A stretch of 64,000 nucleotides of DNA from Bradyrhizobium yuanmingense (GCF_900094575.1 NZ_FMAE01000002.1:868001-932000); one strand, 5' to 3'; counted from the stretch's first letter, positions 53,032 to 63,897 are shown. The notes: generated from the sequence alone by a model not told the origin. Program-made: numbers and translations.

Positions 53032-53991
53032 ATGAGTCAGTATGTCCTGCGTCGCCTCCTGATCGCCGTTCCGAGCCTGCTGGCGATTTCGCTGGTGCTG
53101 TTCGTCGTGCTTGCGCTCGCGCCCGGCGATCCGTTCTCCGAACTGGCCACCAATCCGAACGTGCCGCCCGAAGTGCAGGCGGCACTCCGGGCCAAGTTCG
53201 GTCTCGACGACCCGATCTACCTCCGCTACCTGCACTGGCTCAACGCCATGCTGCACGGCGACTGGGGCTTCTCCTTCGTCAGCCGGATGAACGTCGACAC
53301 GCTGATCCTCCAGCGCCTGCCCGCCACGCTCTACGTGATCGGCTCGGCGCAGATCCTGGCGCTGCTGATCGCGATTCCGGTCGGCGTCTATGCCGCGACC
53401 AGGCCGTATTCGCTGTTCGACCAGATCGCGAATACGCTCGCCTTCGTCGGCTTCTCGCTGCCGACCTTCTTCACCGGTATCCTGTTCATCCTGATCTTCT
53501 CGGTCACGCTGGACTGGCTGCCTTTCGTCTACACCACCGACATCAAGGCCACCGGCATCCGCTGGGTGCTGGAGATGATCCGTCAGGCGATCATGCCGGT
53601 GGCGGTGCTCGGCCTGTTCCAGGCGGCATCGATGACGCGCTTCGTGCGCTCGGCGATGCTCGACGTCATCCGGCTCGATTACGTCACCACGGCGCGGGCC
53701 AAGGGCCTCGGCCAGACCACGGTGATCATCAAGCACGTGATGCGCAACGCCATGATCCCCGTGGTCACGCTGATCGCGTTGCAGATGCCCGCGGTGTTCG
53801 GCGGCGCCATCGTCACCGAGCAGATCTTCCGTATTCCCGGCATCGGCTCGCTGCTGATCTCCTCCATCCTTTCCAACGACACGCCGGTGGTGATGGCCGT
53901 CACCTTCGTCTTCGCGTGCCTCGTGGTGCTGTTCAATCTCATCGCGGACGTGCTTTATGGCTGGCTTGACCCTCGCATCTCCCTCCGCTGA
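53032..53991 (+). CDS. Peptide ABC transporter permease, DppB-like
   Basis: A 319-residue membrane subunit with six hydrophobic segments. 'MSQYVLRRLLIAVPSLLAIS', 'LALAPGDPFSELATNPNVPP', 'LRAKFGLDDPIYLRYLHWL' and the EAA loop 'LDYVTTARAKGLGQTTVIIK' are diagnostic. It begins 26 bases after the binding-protein gene. The stop at 53991 lies beyond the start of the next permease (53957), an overlap of 35 bases. Confidence 0.95.
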   Translation: MSQYVLRRLLIAVPSLLAISLVLFVVLALAPGDPFSELATNPNVPPEVQAALRAKFGLDDPIYLRYLHWLNAMLHGDWGFSFVSRMNVDTLILQRLPATLYVIGSAQILALLIAIPVGVYAATRPYSLFDQIANTLAFVGFSLPTFFTGILFILIFSVTLDWLPFVYTTDIKATGIRWVLEMIRQAIMPVAVLGLFQAASMTRFVRSAMLDVIRLDYVTTARAKGLGQTTVIIKHVMRNAMIPVVTLIALQMPAVFGGAIVTEQIFRIPGIGSLLISSILSNDTPVVMAVTFVFACLVVLFNLIADVLYGWLDPRISLR

Positions 53992-54873
53992 GCGGCGCGC
54001 CTATTCGCCCTGGCGCGAAGCATGGCGGCGTTACAGCCGCCACCGGCTCGCGGTGGTCAGCGCTGTCCTGCTCCTCATCCTGGTGCTCGCCGTCGTGCTT
54101 GGGCCGTTCGTGTGGCGTGTGAAGATCAACGAGATCGACATCGTCGCGGGCCTGCAGGGTCCGTCGCTCGCCCATCCCTTCGGCACCGACGATCTCGGCC
54201 AGGACATTCTGGCGCGCATGATCTATGGCGGCCGCATCTCGCTCGCGGTCGGGCTCGCCGCGATGCTGGTCGCTGTCATCATCGGCACAGTGATCGGCGC
54301 GCTCGCCGGTATGTCGCGCGGCGCGCTCGGACACGGATTGATGTGGCTCACCGACCTGTTCCTGTCGCTGCCGCAGCTGCCGCTGCTGCTGCTGCTGATC
54401 TATCTGTTCCGCGACGGGCTGAAGCAGGTGTTCGGGCCCGAAGGCGGCATCTTCATCTTGATCGTGCTCGTGATCGGAGGTCTGCGCTGGATGCCGGTGG
54501 CCCGGCTGGTGCGTGCCCAGTTCTTGTCGCTCCGCGAAAAGGAGTTCGTCGAAGCCGCCCGTGCGCTCGGTGCCAGTCCGGTGCGGCAGGTGGTACGGCA
54601 CATCCTGCCCAATGCGGTCGGCCCGGTGATCATCGCCGGCACCATCGACGTCGCCGCCGCGATCATCGCGGAATCGACGCTGTCCTTCCTCGGCCTCGGC
54701 TTCCCGCCGGATACCCCGACCTGGGGCCGGCTGCTGTTTGACGCCAAGGATTTTCTCGACATCGGTCCGCACTGGGCGCTGTTTCCGGGCGGCGCGATCT
54801 TCGTCGCGGTGGTGGCCATCAACTTCATCGGCGACGGTCTGCGCGACGCGCTCGATGCGCGACGGGTGATCTG

Positions 54874-54874
<1 letters not shown>
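53957..54874 (+). CDS. Peptide ABC transporter permease, DppC-like
   Basis: A 305-residue membrane subunit. Six hydrophobic segments, 'FGTDDLGQDILARMIYGGR', the EAA loop 'EFVEAARALGASPVRQVVRH' and 'IIAESTLSFLGLGFPPDTPT' identify it. The start lies 35 bases inside the DppB-like gene, and the stop TGA (54872-54874) overlaps the ATG of the first ATPase by one base, so translation is coupled through the operon. Confidence 0.95.
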
Positions 54875-55865
<991 letters not shown>

Positions 55866-55869
<4 letters not shown>

Positions 55870-56834
55870 GCGAGCCCTTGCTCCGCGTCAGCGGCCTGAA
55901 GAAACATTTCCCGGTGCTCGGCGGCCTCTTGTCGCGCCAGGTCGGCACCGTCTATGCGGTCGACGGCGTGTCGTTCTCGGTCAACCGCGGCGAGACGCTC
56001 GGCCTCGTCGGCGAATCCGGTTGCGGCAAGTCGACGACCGGGCGCTGCGTGCTGCGCCTGATCGAGCCGACCGACGGCGAGGTCACCTTCGACGGCCAGA
56101 ACGTACGCAAGCTCGGCGGCAACGATCTGCGCGCGATGCGGCGGAACATGCAGCTGGTGTTCCAGGATCCGTTCGCCTCGCTCAATCCGCGCATGACGGT
56201 CGGGGCCATTCTCGGCGAGGCCTTTACCATCCACAATCTCGCCTCCTCCTCGAAAGAGCGCGAGGAGCGCGTTGCGGGGCTTCTGGTCAAGGTCGGGCTC
56301 AAGGCCGAGCACATGCGGCGCTATCCGCATGAATTCTCCGGCGGCCAGCGCCAGCGCATCGTGATCGCGCGCGCGCTCGCGGTCGAGCCGAAGCTGATCG
56401 TCTGCGACGAGCCGGTCTCCGCGCTCGACGTGTCGATCCAGGCCCAGGTCATCAACCTGCTGGAGGACCTTCAGGCCGAGCTGAACCTGACCTATCTGTT
56501 CGTCGCGCACGATCTCTCGGTGGTCGAGCACATCTCCGACCGCGTCGCGGTGATGTATCTCGGCCGCATCGTCGAGCTCGCGAAAGCCAGCGACCTCTAC
56601 CGCAACCCGCAGCATCCCTACACCAGGGCGCTACTGTCGGCGGTGCCGGTGCCAGATCCAAAACTCAAGCGCGAGCGCATCCGCCTCAAGGGCGACGTGC
56701 CGAGCCCGATGAAGCCGCCCTCCGGGTGTCACTTCCACACCCGCTGCCCGATCGCCCAGCCACGCTGCGCGGAAAGCGCGCCGCCGCTGAAGGAGGGCGC
56801 GGGCGGCCATTTCGTGGCGTGCCATCTGGCGTAG
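55866..56834 (+). CDS. Peptide ABC transporter ATPase, DppF-like
   Basis: A 322-residue ATPase. Walker A GESGCGKS, signature '[17 protein letters not shown]', Walker B '[14 protein letters not shown]' and the C-terminal Cys cluster '[18 protein letters not shown]' are intact. It closes the plus-strand ABC operon and converges with the diguanylate cyclase gene 30 bases away. Confidence 0.95.
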
Positions 56835-56863
56835 TGCTATGAATCCGTAGACGGCCGATCAGC

Positions 56864-58768
56864 TCACGCGCTTTTCGCGGGCCATGCTATCACCTGGCCC
56901 GACATCACCAGCCGGTCTCGGCCGCTCTCCTTGGCGACGTAGAGCGCACGGTCGGCGGCGGCGACCAGCGTACTAGAGTCCATCGCGGTCTGGGACGGAA
57001 GAGCCGCGGCGCCGCCGATGCTCGCAGTCACCAGCCGCGAAGGCGGATTTTGCGCGTGCAGCATGGCGAGATCGAGCAGCGCCTGGCGAATCGCTTCGCC
57101 GACCTCGGCGCAGCCTTCAGGACCGGTGTTCGGCAGCAGCACGGCGAATTCCTCGCCGCCATAGCGCGCCGCGAGGTCGGCCGGACGCCTGGCCTGGGCG
57201 GATAAAATCCGGGCCAGCGCGCGCAGGCAGGCGTCGCCCGCCAGATGCCCATAGAGATCGTTGAATTTCTTGAAATGATCGACATCGATCAGTAGCAGCG
57301 AGAGCTGGGTTCCGTCGCGCCGAGCCCGCGCCCATTCGTCGGCAAGGTGGTCGTCGAAGGCGCGACGGTTGGCGAGGCCGGTGAGACCGTCAGTGATTGC
57401 CAGCGAGGCGAGCCTGTCCTGAAGATCCTTCTGCTCGGTCATGTCGCGCACGACCGCGACGACGCCGTCGATCACGCCGCTGTCGGACGCCACGGTGACG
57501 TGTAGCGCCGCCTCGGCCCAGATCTCGCCTTTGTCGCGATGACGCTGCCGATAGACGAACCGCGCTTCCTCCGCCTCGCCATTCTTCAGCGCGGCGATGG
57601 CCTGCTCAACTCGTTCCATGTCGTCGGCGTGAATGCCGGCCAGGGCCGAGGTGCCCATCAGTTCTTCGGCCGACCAGCCGGTGATGCGCGCGCAGGCGGG
57701 AGAGACGTAGAGCAACCGGTTATCCAGCCCGATGCGGGTCACCATGTCGCTGGATTGCTCGGCCAGCAGGCGGAAATTGGCTTCCTTGGCGACCAGGGCC
57801 TGTGCCGTGCGCTGCCGCTGCAGCAACTGACGGACCAGATAGTAGCCGATCACCGCGATCAAGAGGACGAGTCCGAGGACGAAGCTCATGCGTGCTGCTG
57901 CCGCGCGTCGCCAGGGGGCGAGCACGTCGGCCTGCGACTTGCTCGCCAGCACCATCAGGGGATAGCGGCTGCTGCGCTGGTAGTAGCTCAGCCGCTCCGC
58001 GCCATCGAGCGGCGATTTGAAGTAATAGACCGCTGCGGCGGGGCGGCTTTTCCAGCTTCTGAACAAGGGCGCATCGGACAGGTCGCGTCCGACGAAGGCG
58101 CCGCTCTCGTCACGGCTGCGCGCCAGCATGATGCCGCTGTCGTTGAGCAGAGATGCCGAGCCGTTCGGCCCGATGTCGAACCGCTCGTAGAATTTGACGA
58201 AATAGCTGACGTCGATCGTGAGCAGGGCGACGCCGGCGAAGCCGCCGTCGGAATCGTTGATCCGACGGGATGCGGTGACGATCCACTGACCGCCGGAGCG
58301 GCTCTTGACGGGTCGCCCGATCAGCGTGCCCGTGTCCGTAGAATCGCGATGGCGTTGGAAATATTCACGGTCGCTGTTGTTGAGCTTGGAGAAATCGAGG
58401 TGCTCCGTCGTGGCGAGCCAGCGGCCGGTCGCATCATAGATGAAGATGCCGCGGATGCGTTCCGATGATTTGCGGGTGGGCAGATAGGCCTGGAGCTTCA
58501 TGATCGTGTCCGGGCCCATCCCGTCGATCTCGAGCCGGTGGACCAGCCCGACAAGAATCGTATCGGCAAGCTCGAACGTGTCGTCCGCGTGCTGGATCAG
58601 CGACTGAGCGAGGTTGGTGACGTCGATTTCGGCGTTCCTCAGATCGGCGTTGCGCGCCTCCCATTCGCGCCACGCACTCAGGCCGAGGATAGCCACGCAA
58701 GTCAGCACGACGAATCCGGCCGCCCAGAGCGGAAGGCGCGTCTTGCCGAGTTCGCGGCTTGTGACCAT
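56864..58768 (-). CDS. Membrane diguanylate cyclase with Cache and PAS sensors
   Basis: A 634-residue c-di-GMP synthase from the ATG at 58768, which has GGAGC eight bases upstream; a TTG at 58825 is a weaker start. Membrane segments near 12-32 and 290-312 flank a double-Cache periplasmic sensor ('SDREYFQRHRDSTDTGTLIG'). A PAS domain follows ('DMVTRIGLDNRLLYVSPACA'), then GGDEF with 'DGLTGLANRRAFDD' and an active GGEEF at about 538. The allosteric RxxD site is seen as 'RRPAD' upstream of GGEEF. No EAL domain, so synthesis only. Confidence 0.94.
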   Translation of the reverse strand: MVTSRELGKTRLPLWAAGFVVLTCVAILGLSAWREWEARNADLRNAEIDVTNLAQSLIQHADDTFELADTILVGLVHRLEIDGMGPDTIMKLQAYLPTRKSSERIRGIFIYDATGRWLATTEHLDFSKLNNSDREYFQRHRDSTDTGTLIGRPVKSRSGGQWIVTASRRINDSDGGFAGVALLTIDVSYFVKFYERFDIGPNGSASLLNDSGIMLARSRDESGAFVGRDLSDAPLFRSWKSRPAAAVYYFKSPLDGAERLSYYQRSSRYPLMVLASKSQADVLAPWRRAAAARMSFVLGLVLLIAVIGYYLVRQLLQRQRTAQALVAKEANFRLLAEQSSDMVTRIGLDNRLLYVSPACARITGWSAEELMGTSALAGIHADDMERVEQAIAALKNGEAEEARFVYRQRHRDKGEIWAEAALHVTVASDSGVIDGVVAVVRDMTEQKDLQDRLASLAITDGLTGLANRRAFDDHLADEWARARRDGTQLSLLLIDVDHFKKFNDLYGHLAGDACLRALARILSAQARRPADLAARYGGEEFAVLLPNTGPEGCAEVGEAIRQALLDLAMLHAQNPPSRLVTASIGGAAALPSQTAMDSSTLVAAADRALYVAKESGRDRLVMSGQVIAWPAKSA

Positions 58769-58941
58769 CAGGCTTGCTCCAAATCGGAGCAAACCTCTCA
58801 CTTTCACCTTAACGGCCTGTTGCAATATCCGCGATGATTGTGCGGGGTCCGTACTGGACCGGGAACATGGCCGACATCGAGTTCCACTCTCGTCGGCCCG
58901 CGTTCATCATGGTACCGCGGCGCGATGGGCGGCCTGACGTC

Positions 58942-59163
58942 TCATCCTTCCAACGTGAAGCCGACGCGCAGCGTCACCTGAAAATGACGCACGGCGCCGT
59001 TCTCGACATGGCCGCGCGTTTGCACGACCTCGAACCATCTTATTTCGCGAACGGTCTTGGAAGCGCGGCTGATGGCGTTCTTGATTGCATCCTCGATCGA
59101 GGTCTCGGACGATCCGACGAGGTCGAGGATCTTGTAGACGTGATCGTGCTCGGCTGTGGGCAT
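58942..59163 (-). CDS. Dodecin
   Basis: A 73-residue flavin-binding dodecameric protein. '[20 protein letters not shown]' and '[20 protein letters not shown]' followed by '[14 protein letters not shown]' match the dodecin fold; the Trp and Gln residues used for flavin stacking are present. It serves to store or buffer riboflavin/FMN. It sits alone and is divergent from the EamA permease, 180 bases away. Confidence 0.93.
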   Translation of the reverse strand: MPTAEHDHVYKILDLVGSSETSIEDAIKNAISRASKTVREIRWFEVVQTRGHVENGAVRHFQVTLRVGFTLEG

Positions 59164-59342
59164 GGCCTTCCCTCATTTGGTATCTTGCCATCCGAAAAAA
59201 TGCGTATGGCGGAACGTGCGCAGGCGAGCATGCCTGGCCCACGGTCTGAACGGTCGTGGGAGCTTCGGGTTCCTTGCTCCGCGATGGCCCGCATGCACCA
59301 GGCGAGGTGGAGCGGCCGGCGCTGGCCTGCTAAGCGCTGGGT

Positions 59343-60224
59343 ATGGACACGGCGCGACGCGACAGGACGATCGGCTCACTCTGCCTGTGCGTAACGGCGT
59401 TCGGCTGGGCGTTGAACTGGCCGCTGATGAAGCTGCTGCTGCAGCAATGGCCGCCTTTGTTCGCGCGCGGCCTTGCGGGTGTTTGCGCCTCGCTCATTCT
59501 CGGCACCCTGGTGCTGATCCGGAAGGAATCCTTCGCCGTCCCGCGCGAGGCGGTGCCGCCCCTCTTGTTTGCGACCTTCACCAACGTCTTGGCCTGGATG
59601 GGTCTCGGCACGGTCGCGATGAAATATGTGAGCGTGAGCGAGGGCGCGCTGCTCGCCTATACGATGCCGATCTGGGCGATGCTGTTCGCCTGGCCGGTGC
59701 TGCACACGCGGCCGGCGCGACGAGATGTTCTCGGGCTTGTCCTCGGCATTGCCGGCGTCACGCTGCTCCTGAGCGGCGACGGTCTTGCGTTCAGCACCGA
59801 CAAGCTGGTCGGCATTGCGCTCGCACTGCTCTGCGCCATCCTGTTCGCGCTCGGCAATGTGCTCAACCGCAAGCCGCTGCCGATGCCGCCGCTGGTCGTC
59901 GTCGCCTGGCAGGTCGGGCTGGGCTGCGCCACGATGCTGGTCCTCGGCGTGCTGTTCGAGCGCCCTGACGTCACCGCCATCACTCCGCTGGGGCTCGGCT
60001 GCTTCGTCTACATGACGCTGGTGCCGATGGGCCTCTGCTACGTCACCTGGTTCGAGACGCTGCGCCGTCTGCCCCCAACCACGGCGTCGACCGGCATGCT
60101 GATCGTGCCCGTGATCGGCGTCGTCTCAGCGGCGATCATTCTCGGCGAGCCGCTCGGCTATCGCGAATGGACGGCGATGGCGCTCACGCTCGGCGGCGTG
60201 ACGCTGGCGTTGCAGCGGGGGTAG
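59343..60224 (+). CDS. EamA-family (DMT) permease
   Basis: A 293-residue membrane protein with ten hydrophobic segments and the tandem EamA repeat. 'AFGWALNWPLMKLLLQQWPP' and 'GVSAAIILGEPLGYREWTAM'-type ends are visible ('VVSAAIILGEPLGYREWTAM'). It probably exports amino acids or other metabolites. Monocistronic, convergent with the HNH gene 20 bases away. Confidence 0.93.
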   Translation: MDTARRDRTIGSLCLCVTAFGWALNWPLMKLLLQQWPPLFARGLAGVCASLILGTLVLIRKESFAVPREAVPPLLFATFTNVLAWMGLGTVAMKYVSVSEGALLAYTMPIWAMLFAWPVLHTRPARRDVLGLVLGIAGVTLLLSGDGLAFSTDKLVGIALALLCAILFALGNVLNRKPLPMPPLVVVAWQVGLGCATMLVLGVLFERPDVTAITPLGLGCFVYMTLVPMGLCYVTWFETLRRLPPTTASTGMLIVPVIGVVSAAIILGEPLGYREWTAMALTLGGVTLALQRG

Positions 60225-60244
60225 CAGAGCGCGCTGGCTCGCAC

Positions 60245-60802
60245 CTACGGATCCAGCTCCGTATCCCAGTACAGATAGTCCAGCCAGCTGTCGTGCAGAT
60301 AGTTCGGCGGAAACAGCCGGCCGTTGCGGTGGAGCTGGTGCACGGTGGGCGCGAACGCGGTCTGGCGCGGAAACATTTTGGACTGCGCCGGTGTGAGATT
60401 GCCCTTGCGCAAATTACACGGCGAGCACGCCGCGACCACGTTCTCCCAGGTGGTCTGGCCGCCTTTGCTGCGCGGGATGATGTGATCGAAGGTGAGGTCT
60501 TCGGGCGAGCCGCAATATTGGCAGGCGAAACGATCGCGCAGGAAGACGTTGAAGCGGGTGAAGGCGGGGTGGGTGGTCGGCTTGACGAAGGATTTGAGCG
60601 AGACGACGCTGGGCAGCTGCATTTCCAGCGTGGGACTTCGAACCGCCTGATCGTAATGTGCGACGATGTTGACGCGGTCGAGGAACACCGCCTTGATCGC
60701 GTCTTGCCACGACCACAACGACAGTGGGTAGTAACTCAGCGGCCGGAAGTCCGCATTCAGCACCAACACCGGCCAACTGCCTTGCGAGACATGTGCGTTC
60801 AA
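60245..60802 (-). CDS. HNH endonuclease, TTG start
   Basis: A 185-residue protein with a C-terminal HNH domain. Zinc cysteines C94, C97, C126 and C129 flank the catalytic D106-H107 ('FACQYCGSP', 'LTFDHIIPRSKGG', 'ACSPCNLRKG'). The N-terminal 'VLVLNADFRPLSYYPLSLWS' is a family mark. No ATG precedes the conserved part; the first codon is TTG at 60802 with GGGAG about eight bases upstream. A striking 23-base palindrome lies 37 bases upstream. Free-standing HNH proteins of this type are common and their role is unknown. Confidence 0.9.
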   Translation of the reverse strand: MNAHVSQGSWPVLVLNADFRPLSYYPLSLWSWQDAIKAVFLDRVNIVAHYDQAVRSPTLEMQLPSVVSLKSFVKPTTHPAFTRFNVFLRDRFACQYCGSPEDLTFDHIIPRSKGGQTTWENVVAACSPCNLRKGNLTPAQSKMFPRQTAFAPTVHQLHRNGRLFPPNYLHDSWLDYLYWDTELDP

Positions 60803-60838
60803 GTAACGCTCCCGGCCTCCAATATACGCTGCGAAGCA

Positions 60839-60861
60839 GCATGTAGTGACATACTACATGC
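60839..60861. promoter_or_regulatory. Long perfect palindrome upstream of the HNH gene
   Basis: GCATGTAGT-GACAT-ACTACATGC is a perfect 9+5+9 inverted repeat, extended by two or three near-matches (GC before, GC after). It lies 37 bases upstream of the TTG start and is a likely repressor or activator site. No DNA-binding protein gene is adjacent. Confidence 0.6.
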
Positions 60862-61002
60862 AGCGTGACGGGATTGTGAAGCCCGTTGAGCGACTTATTC
60901 AAGCGCAAGCAATGCGGCGGCGGGGTGGCAAACGGGCTCAAAAAGCCGCGATCCAGGGGGCGCGCGGAACCGCCCCAGCATGGGCTGCCGTTGCCATGGC
61001 AG

Positions 61003-61980
61003 CTACTCCCGTACCCGCTCCAGCTTCTGCAGGCACCGCGTCGCGCGCACCACAGCAGGCATCTCCTCGTCTGGGAAGCTCGTCGTCCAGTTGGTGACGC
61101 CGACCTCGCCGACATAGATATCGCCCTTCGAGTCCAGCGCGATGCCGTGCGGCGCCAGGAATTTGCCGCTGGCGACGCCCGGCCCCTCCTCGCCGCCGAG
61201 CCGCGCGATGCGATTTCCCTTGGCGTCCACGATCGACAGCCGCGGGCCGAGATTGGGTACATTGCGGTTGATGGCGAGGCCGGGGCCGAGCTCGCCGATC
61301 ACGAAGGTCGGGCTCTTGGCCCCGCCGCAACAGCACAGCGCGCAGGGTCGGTGCAGATTGTTCCACTGCGTCTCGTATTTGCCCTCGCCGTCGAACACCA
61401 GGACGCGGTGGTTCTCGCGATCGGCGACATAGACCCAGCCGTCGGCATCGGTGGCGATATTGTGCACGATGTTGAACTGACCGGGATCAGTGCCCGGCTC
61501 GCCCCAGCTCTTGATCAGCTTGCCGTCGGGCGTGAATTTGTGCACGCGCGCATTGCCATAGCCGTCGGAGACGTAGATCTCGCCCTTCGGCGACAGCGCG
61601 GTGTGGGTGCAGCGGTGGAACGGCTCGCCGCTCATGAACGGCGCCGGCTTTGCAGGAATGCCGATCGTCAGCAGCACCTTGCCGTCAGTGGTGCATTTGC
61701 GCACGGTATGGTCGCCGTCGTCGGTGCAATAGAGATTGTCGTCGGCGTCGATATGTAGGCCGTGCGCGCGCGAGAACAGGCCTTCGCCAAAACTGCGCAG
61801 GAAATTGCCCTCCCGGTCCAGCACCACCATCGGGTGGGCGCCGCGGTTGAAGACGTAGACGCGGTCCTTGCTGTCGACCGCCACCGAGGCGACGTCGGTG
61901 AGCTGCCAGCCGTCCGGCAATTTCGCGAAGTTGTCGACGACGCGGTAGCGGTGCTCGCCGGTGCCGAGAATGGCTGGCAT
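61003..61980 (-). CDS. NHL-repeat beta-propeller protein
   Basis: A 325-residue protein made of NHL repeats, each like 'SVAVDSKDRVYVFNRG' or 'NIATDADGWVYVADRENHRV'; at least five are visible, forming a six-bladed propeller. There is no signal peptide. A loop near residue 220 has the dense cysteine run 'CALCCCGG', unusual for the family and possibly metal-binding. Relatives include lyases and scaffold proteins, but no catalytic set is evident. It is 144 bases downstream of the flavin monooxygenase gene on the same strand, with a palindromic repeat between. Confidence 0.85.
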   Translation of the reverse strand: MPAILGTGEHRYRVVDNFAKLPDGWQLTDVASVAVDSKDRVYVFNRGAHPMVVLDREGNFLRSFGEGLFSRAHGLHIDADDNLYCTDDGDHTVRKCTTDGKVLLTIGIPAKPAPFMSGEPFHRCTHTALSPKGEIYVSDGYGNARVHKFTPDGKLIKSWGEPGTDPGQFNIVHNIATDADGWVYVADRENHRVLVFDGEGKYETQWNNLHRPCALCCCGGAKSPTFVIGELGPGLAINRNVPNLGPRLSIVDAKGNRIARLGGEEGPGVASGKFLAPHGIALDSKGDIYVGEVGVTNWTTSFPDEEMPAVVRATRCLQKLERVRE

Positions 61981-61994
61981 TGATCTCTCCTCTT

Positions 61995-62116
61995 GTCATT
62001 CCGGGGCGCGCGAAGCGTGACCTATGATGCGCAATTGCGCATCTGAGAATCCATTGGGCAGCATACTCTGTGGTTAGATGGATTCCGGGTTCGCGCTTCG
62101 CGCGCCCCGGAATGAC
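61995..62116. repeat. Long palindromic dispersed repeat
   Basis: Perfect 23-base inverted arms (61995-62017 and 62094-62116, starting GTCATTCCGGGGCGCG) enclose a loop that itself holds an 18-base perfect palindrome, GATGCGCAATTGCGCATC (62026-62043). The sequence is of a type common in Bradyrhizobium intergenic regions. It lies between two co-directional genes. Confidence 0.8.
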
Positions 62117-62124
62117 GGCTGTAG

Positions 62125-63897
62125 CTAAATTCGTGCCAAAATCCCTTCCTCGATCGCCTTGATCTGCAGCGCCAGATACTTCGAGTTGATCCGGCATTGC
62201 GCCAGGCTCCCGGCGATGAACCAGAGGCCGGGCTGCCTGGTGCGCGCATACATGTTGCGCAGCTCGAAGCCTTCGCCAAAACCCCAGATCGGCCCGACGC
62301 GGTCGGCGATGCCGTCGCCGAACAGCTTGCGCACCAGATATTCCTGCGGCTTGTAGCCGGTCGAGAGCACGACCAGGTCGGCGGTAATGATCGAGCCGTC
62401 CTTCATCCGCGCGCCCTCAGCGTTGAAGCTTTCGATGTCGGAGAACTGCCTGAGGCTGATCTTGCCCTCGACGATCAGGTTGGAGCAGCCGACGTTGAAG
62501 TAATAGCCGCCGCCGCGGGTGAGGTATTTGAACTGCCAGCCGGTGCCGGCTTCGCCGAAATCGAGCTTGAAGCCGACGCGCGCGAGGCCGTCGAGTAGCT
62601 CCTTGTCGAGCTGCTTGGATTGCTCGGTCAGCATCACATGCGTCTTCTTCGCGAGCGGCGTCGGCATCGAGGCCGCAATCAGATCGTTGTCCTCGAGCGT
62701 GCCCTCGTTGTAGGTCGCGTAGGCCAGCTGCGCCGACGGCTCGATGTTGGTGACCAGCGTCGGCGAACGCTGCACCAGCGTCACCTCGGCGCCGCTGGAA
62801 TGAAGATCCTGCGCGATGTCATGACCGCTGTTGCCGGTGCCGATGACGATGGCGCGCTTGCCGGTCCAGTTCTCGCCGTCCTCGTAGCCGCTGGAATGCA
62901 CCAGCGTCCCCTTGAAATTGTCGAGGGTCGGAATGTCGGGAATGTTGGCGATGCCGCTGACGCCGGTCGCCATGATCACATGGCGCGGATGCATGGTGCG
63001 CTTGCTGCCGTCGGCGCGTCGCAGCGTGACGGTCCAGTGGCCCTTGGCCTCGTCATAGGCGCCACCCTCGAACTCGGTGCCGGTCCAGAAGTTCAGCTCC
63101 ATCGCATCGACATAGGCCTCGAACCAGTTGGCGAGCTTGTCCTTGGGGATATAGACCGGCCAGTTCGGCGGAAACGGCATATAGGGCAGGTGATTCACCT
63201 GCACCTGGTTGTGCAGGGTCAGCGCGTGATAGCGCTTGCGCCAATTGTCGCCGATCCGCATCTCGCGATCGACGATCAGGGTGTCGACCTTCAGCTGCTT
63301 CAGCCGCGCGGCAATCGCGAGCCCGGCCTGGCCACCGCCGACCACCAGCACGGCCGGATCGTGATCGGCATAGGCGCGCGCAGCGTTGCGCTGGTCGAGC
63401 CAATTCGGCCCGCGGAAGTCGCGAGAATAGGCCTGCCCCCGCGGCCGCGAGGTGCCGAGCTGTTCCTCGAAGCCTTTCAATTCGTCGAGCGCGGTGAGCA
63501 GCGTCCAGGCTTTCAGGCTGTCGTCAGGGCCGTCGGGAATGAGCCGGACAATGCCGCTGCCGCGGCCGAGCGCGGTCTCAAAATTGAAGATCGCTTCGAT
63601 GTTGTTGGTGCCGGCGCGCGTCACCCAGCGCGGCGGCGCCCGGTTCGGCGCGATCTTGAAATTGCTGGGCGCCGCCTTGGGCGCGCGCGCCGCAAGCTCC
63701 TGCGCGATCGCATCGCGGCCCGCGATGGTCTGCAGGTTCCAGCTCAGCGCCAGCACGTCGCGCCAGAAGCCGTCGGCGAGGAAGAGCGGGCCCAGCGTCG
63801 CGGGATCAGGTCTGCTTAAGGTGCGCTCGAAGTCGTCGAGCCAGGCCTGTGCGGCGATGGAAATATCCTGCGTCCGGTCCAGCATGCGCGACCTCAT
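62125..63897 (-). CDS. Flavin-containing monooxygenase with N-terminal NTF2-like extension
   Basis: A 590-residue oxidoreductase. Residues about 15-145 resemble a SnoaL/NTF2-like domain ('QTIAGRDAIAQELAARAP'). The FAD-binding GGGQAG motif is at about 187-192, the FMO/BVMO-type segment near 'NWRKRYHALTLHNQVQ', and the NADPH motif 'VIGTGNSGHDIAQDL' near 350. The C-terminal 'VVLSTGYKPQEYLVR' matches class B monooxygenases. An ATG at 63885, with AGG six bases upstream, may be the true start. Substrate unknown. Confidence 0.9.
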   Translation of the reverse strand: MRSRMLDRTQDISIAAQAWLDDFERTLSRPDPATLGPLFLADGFWRDVLALSWNLQTIAGRDAIAQELAARAPKAAPSNFKIAPNRAPPRWVTRAGTNNIEAIFNFETALGRGSGIVRLIPDGPDDSLKAWTLLTALDELKGFEEQLGTSRPRGQAYSRDFRGPNWLDQRNAARAYADHDPAVLVVGGGQAGLAIAARLKQLKVDTLIVDREMRIGDNWRKRYHALTLHNQVQVNHLPYMPFPPNWPVYIPKDKLANWFEAYVDAMELNFWTGTEFEGGAYDEAKGHWTVTLRRADGSKRTMHPRHVIMATGVSGIANIPDIPTLDNFKGTLVHSSGYEDGENWTGKRAIVIGTGNSGHDIAQDLHSSGAEVTLVQRSPTLVTNIEPSAQLAYATYNEGTLEDNDLIAASMPTPLAKKTHVMLTEQSKQLDKELLDGLARVGFKLDFGEAGTGWQFKYLTRGGGYYFNVGCSNLIVEGKISLRQFSDIESFNAEGARMKDGSIITADLVVLSTGYKPQEYLVRKLFGDGIADRVGPIWGFGEGFELRNMYARTRQPGLWFIAGSLAQCRINSKYLALQIKAIEEGILARI

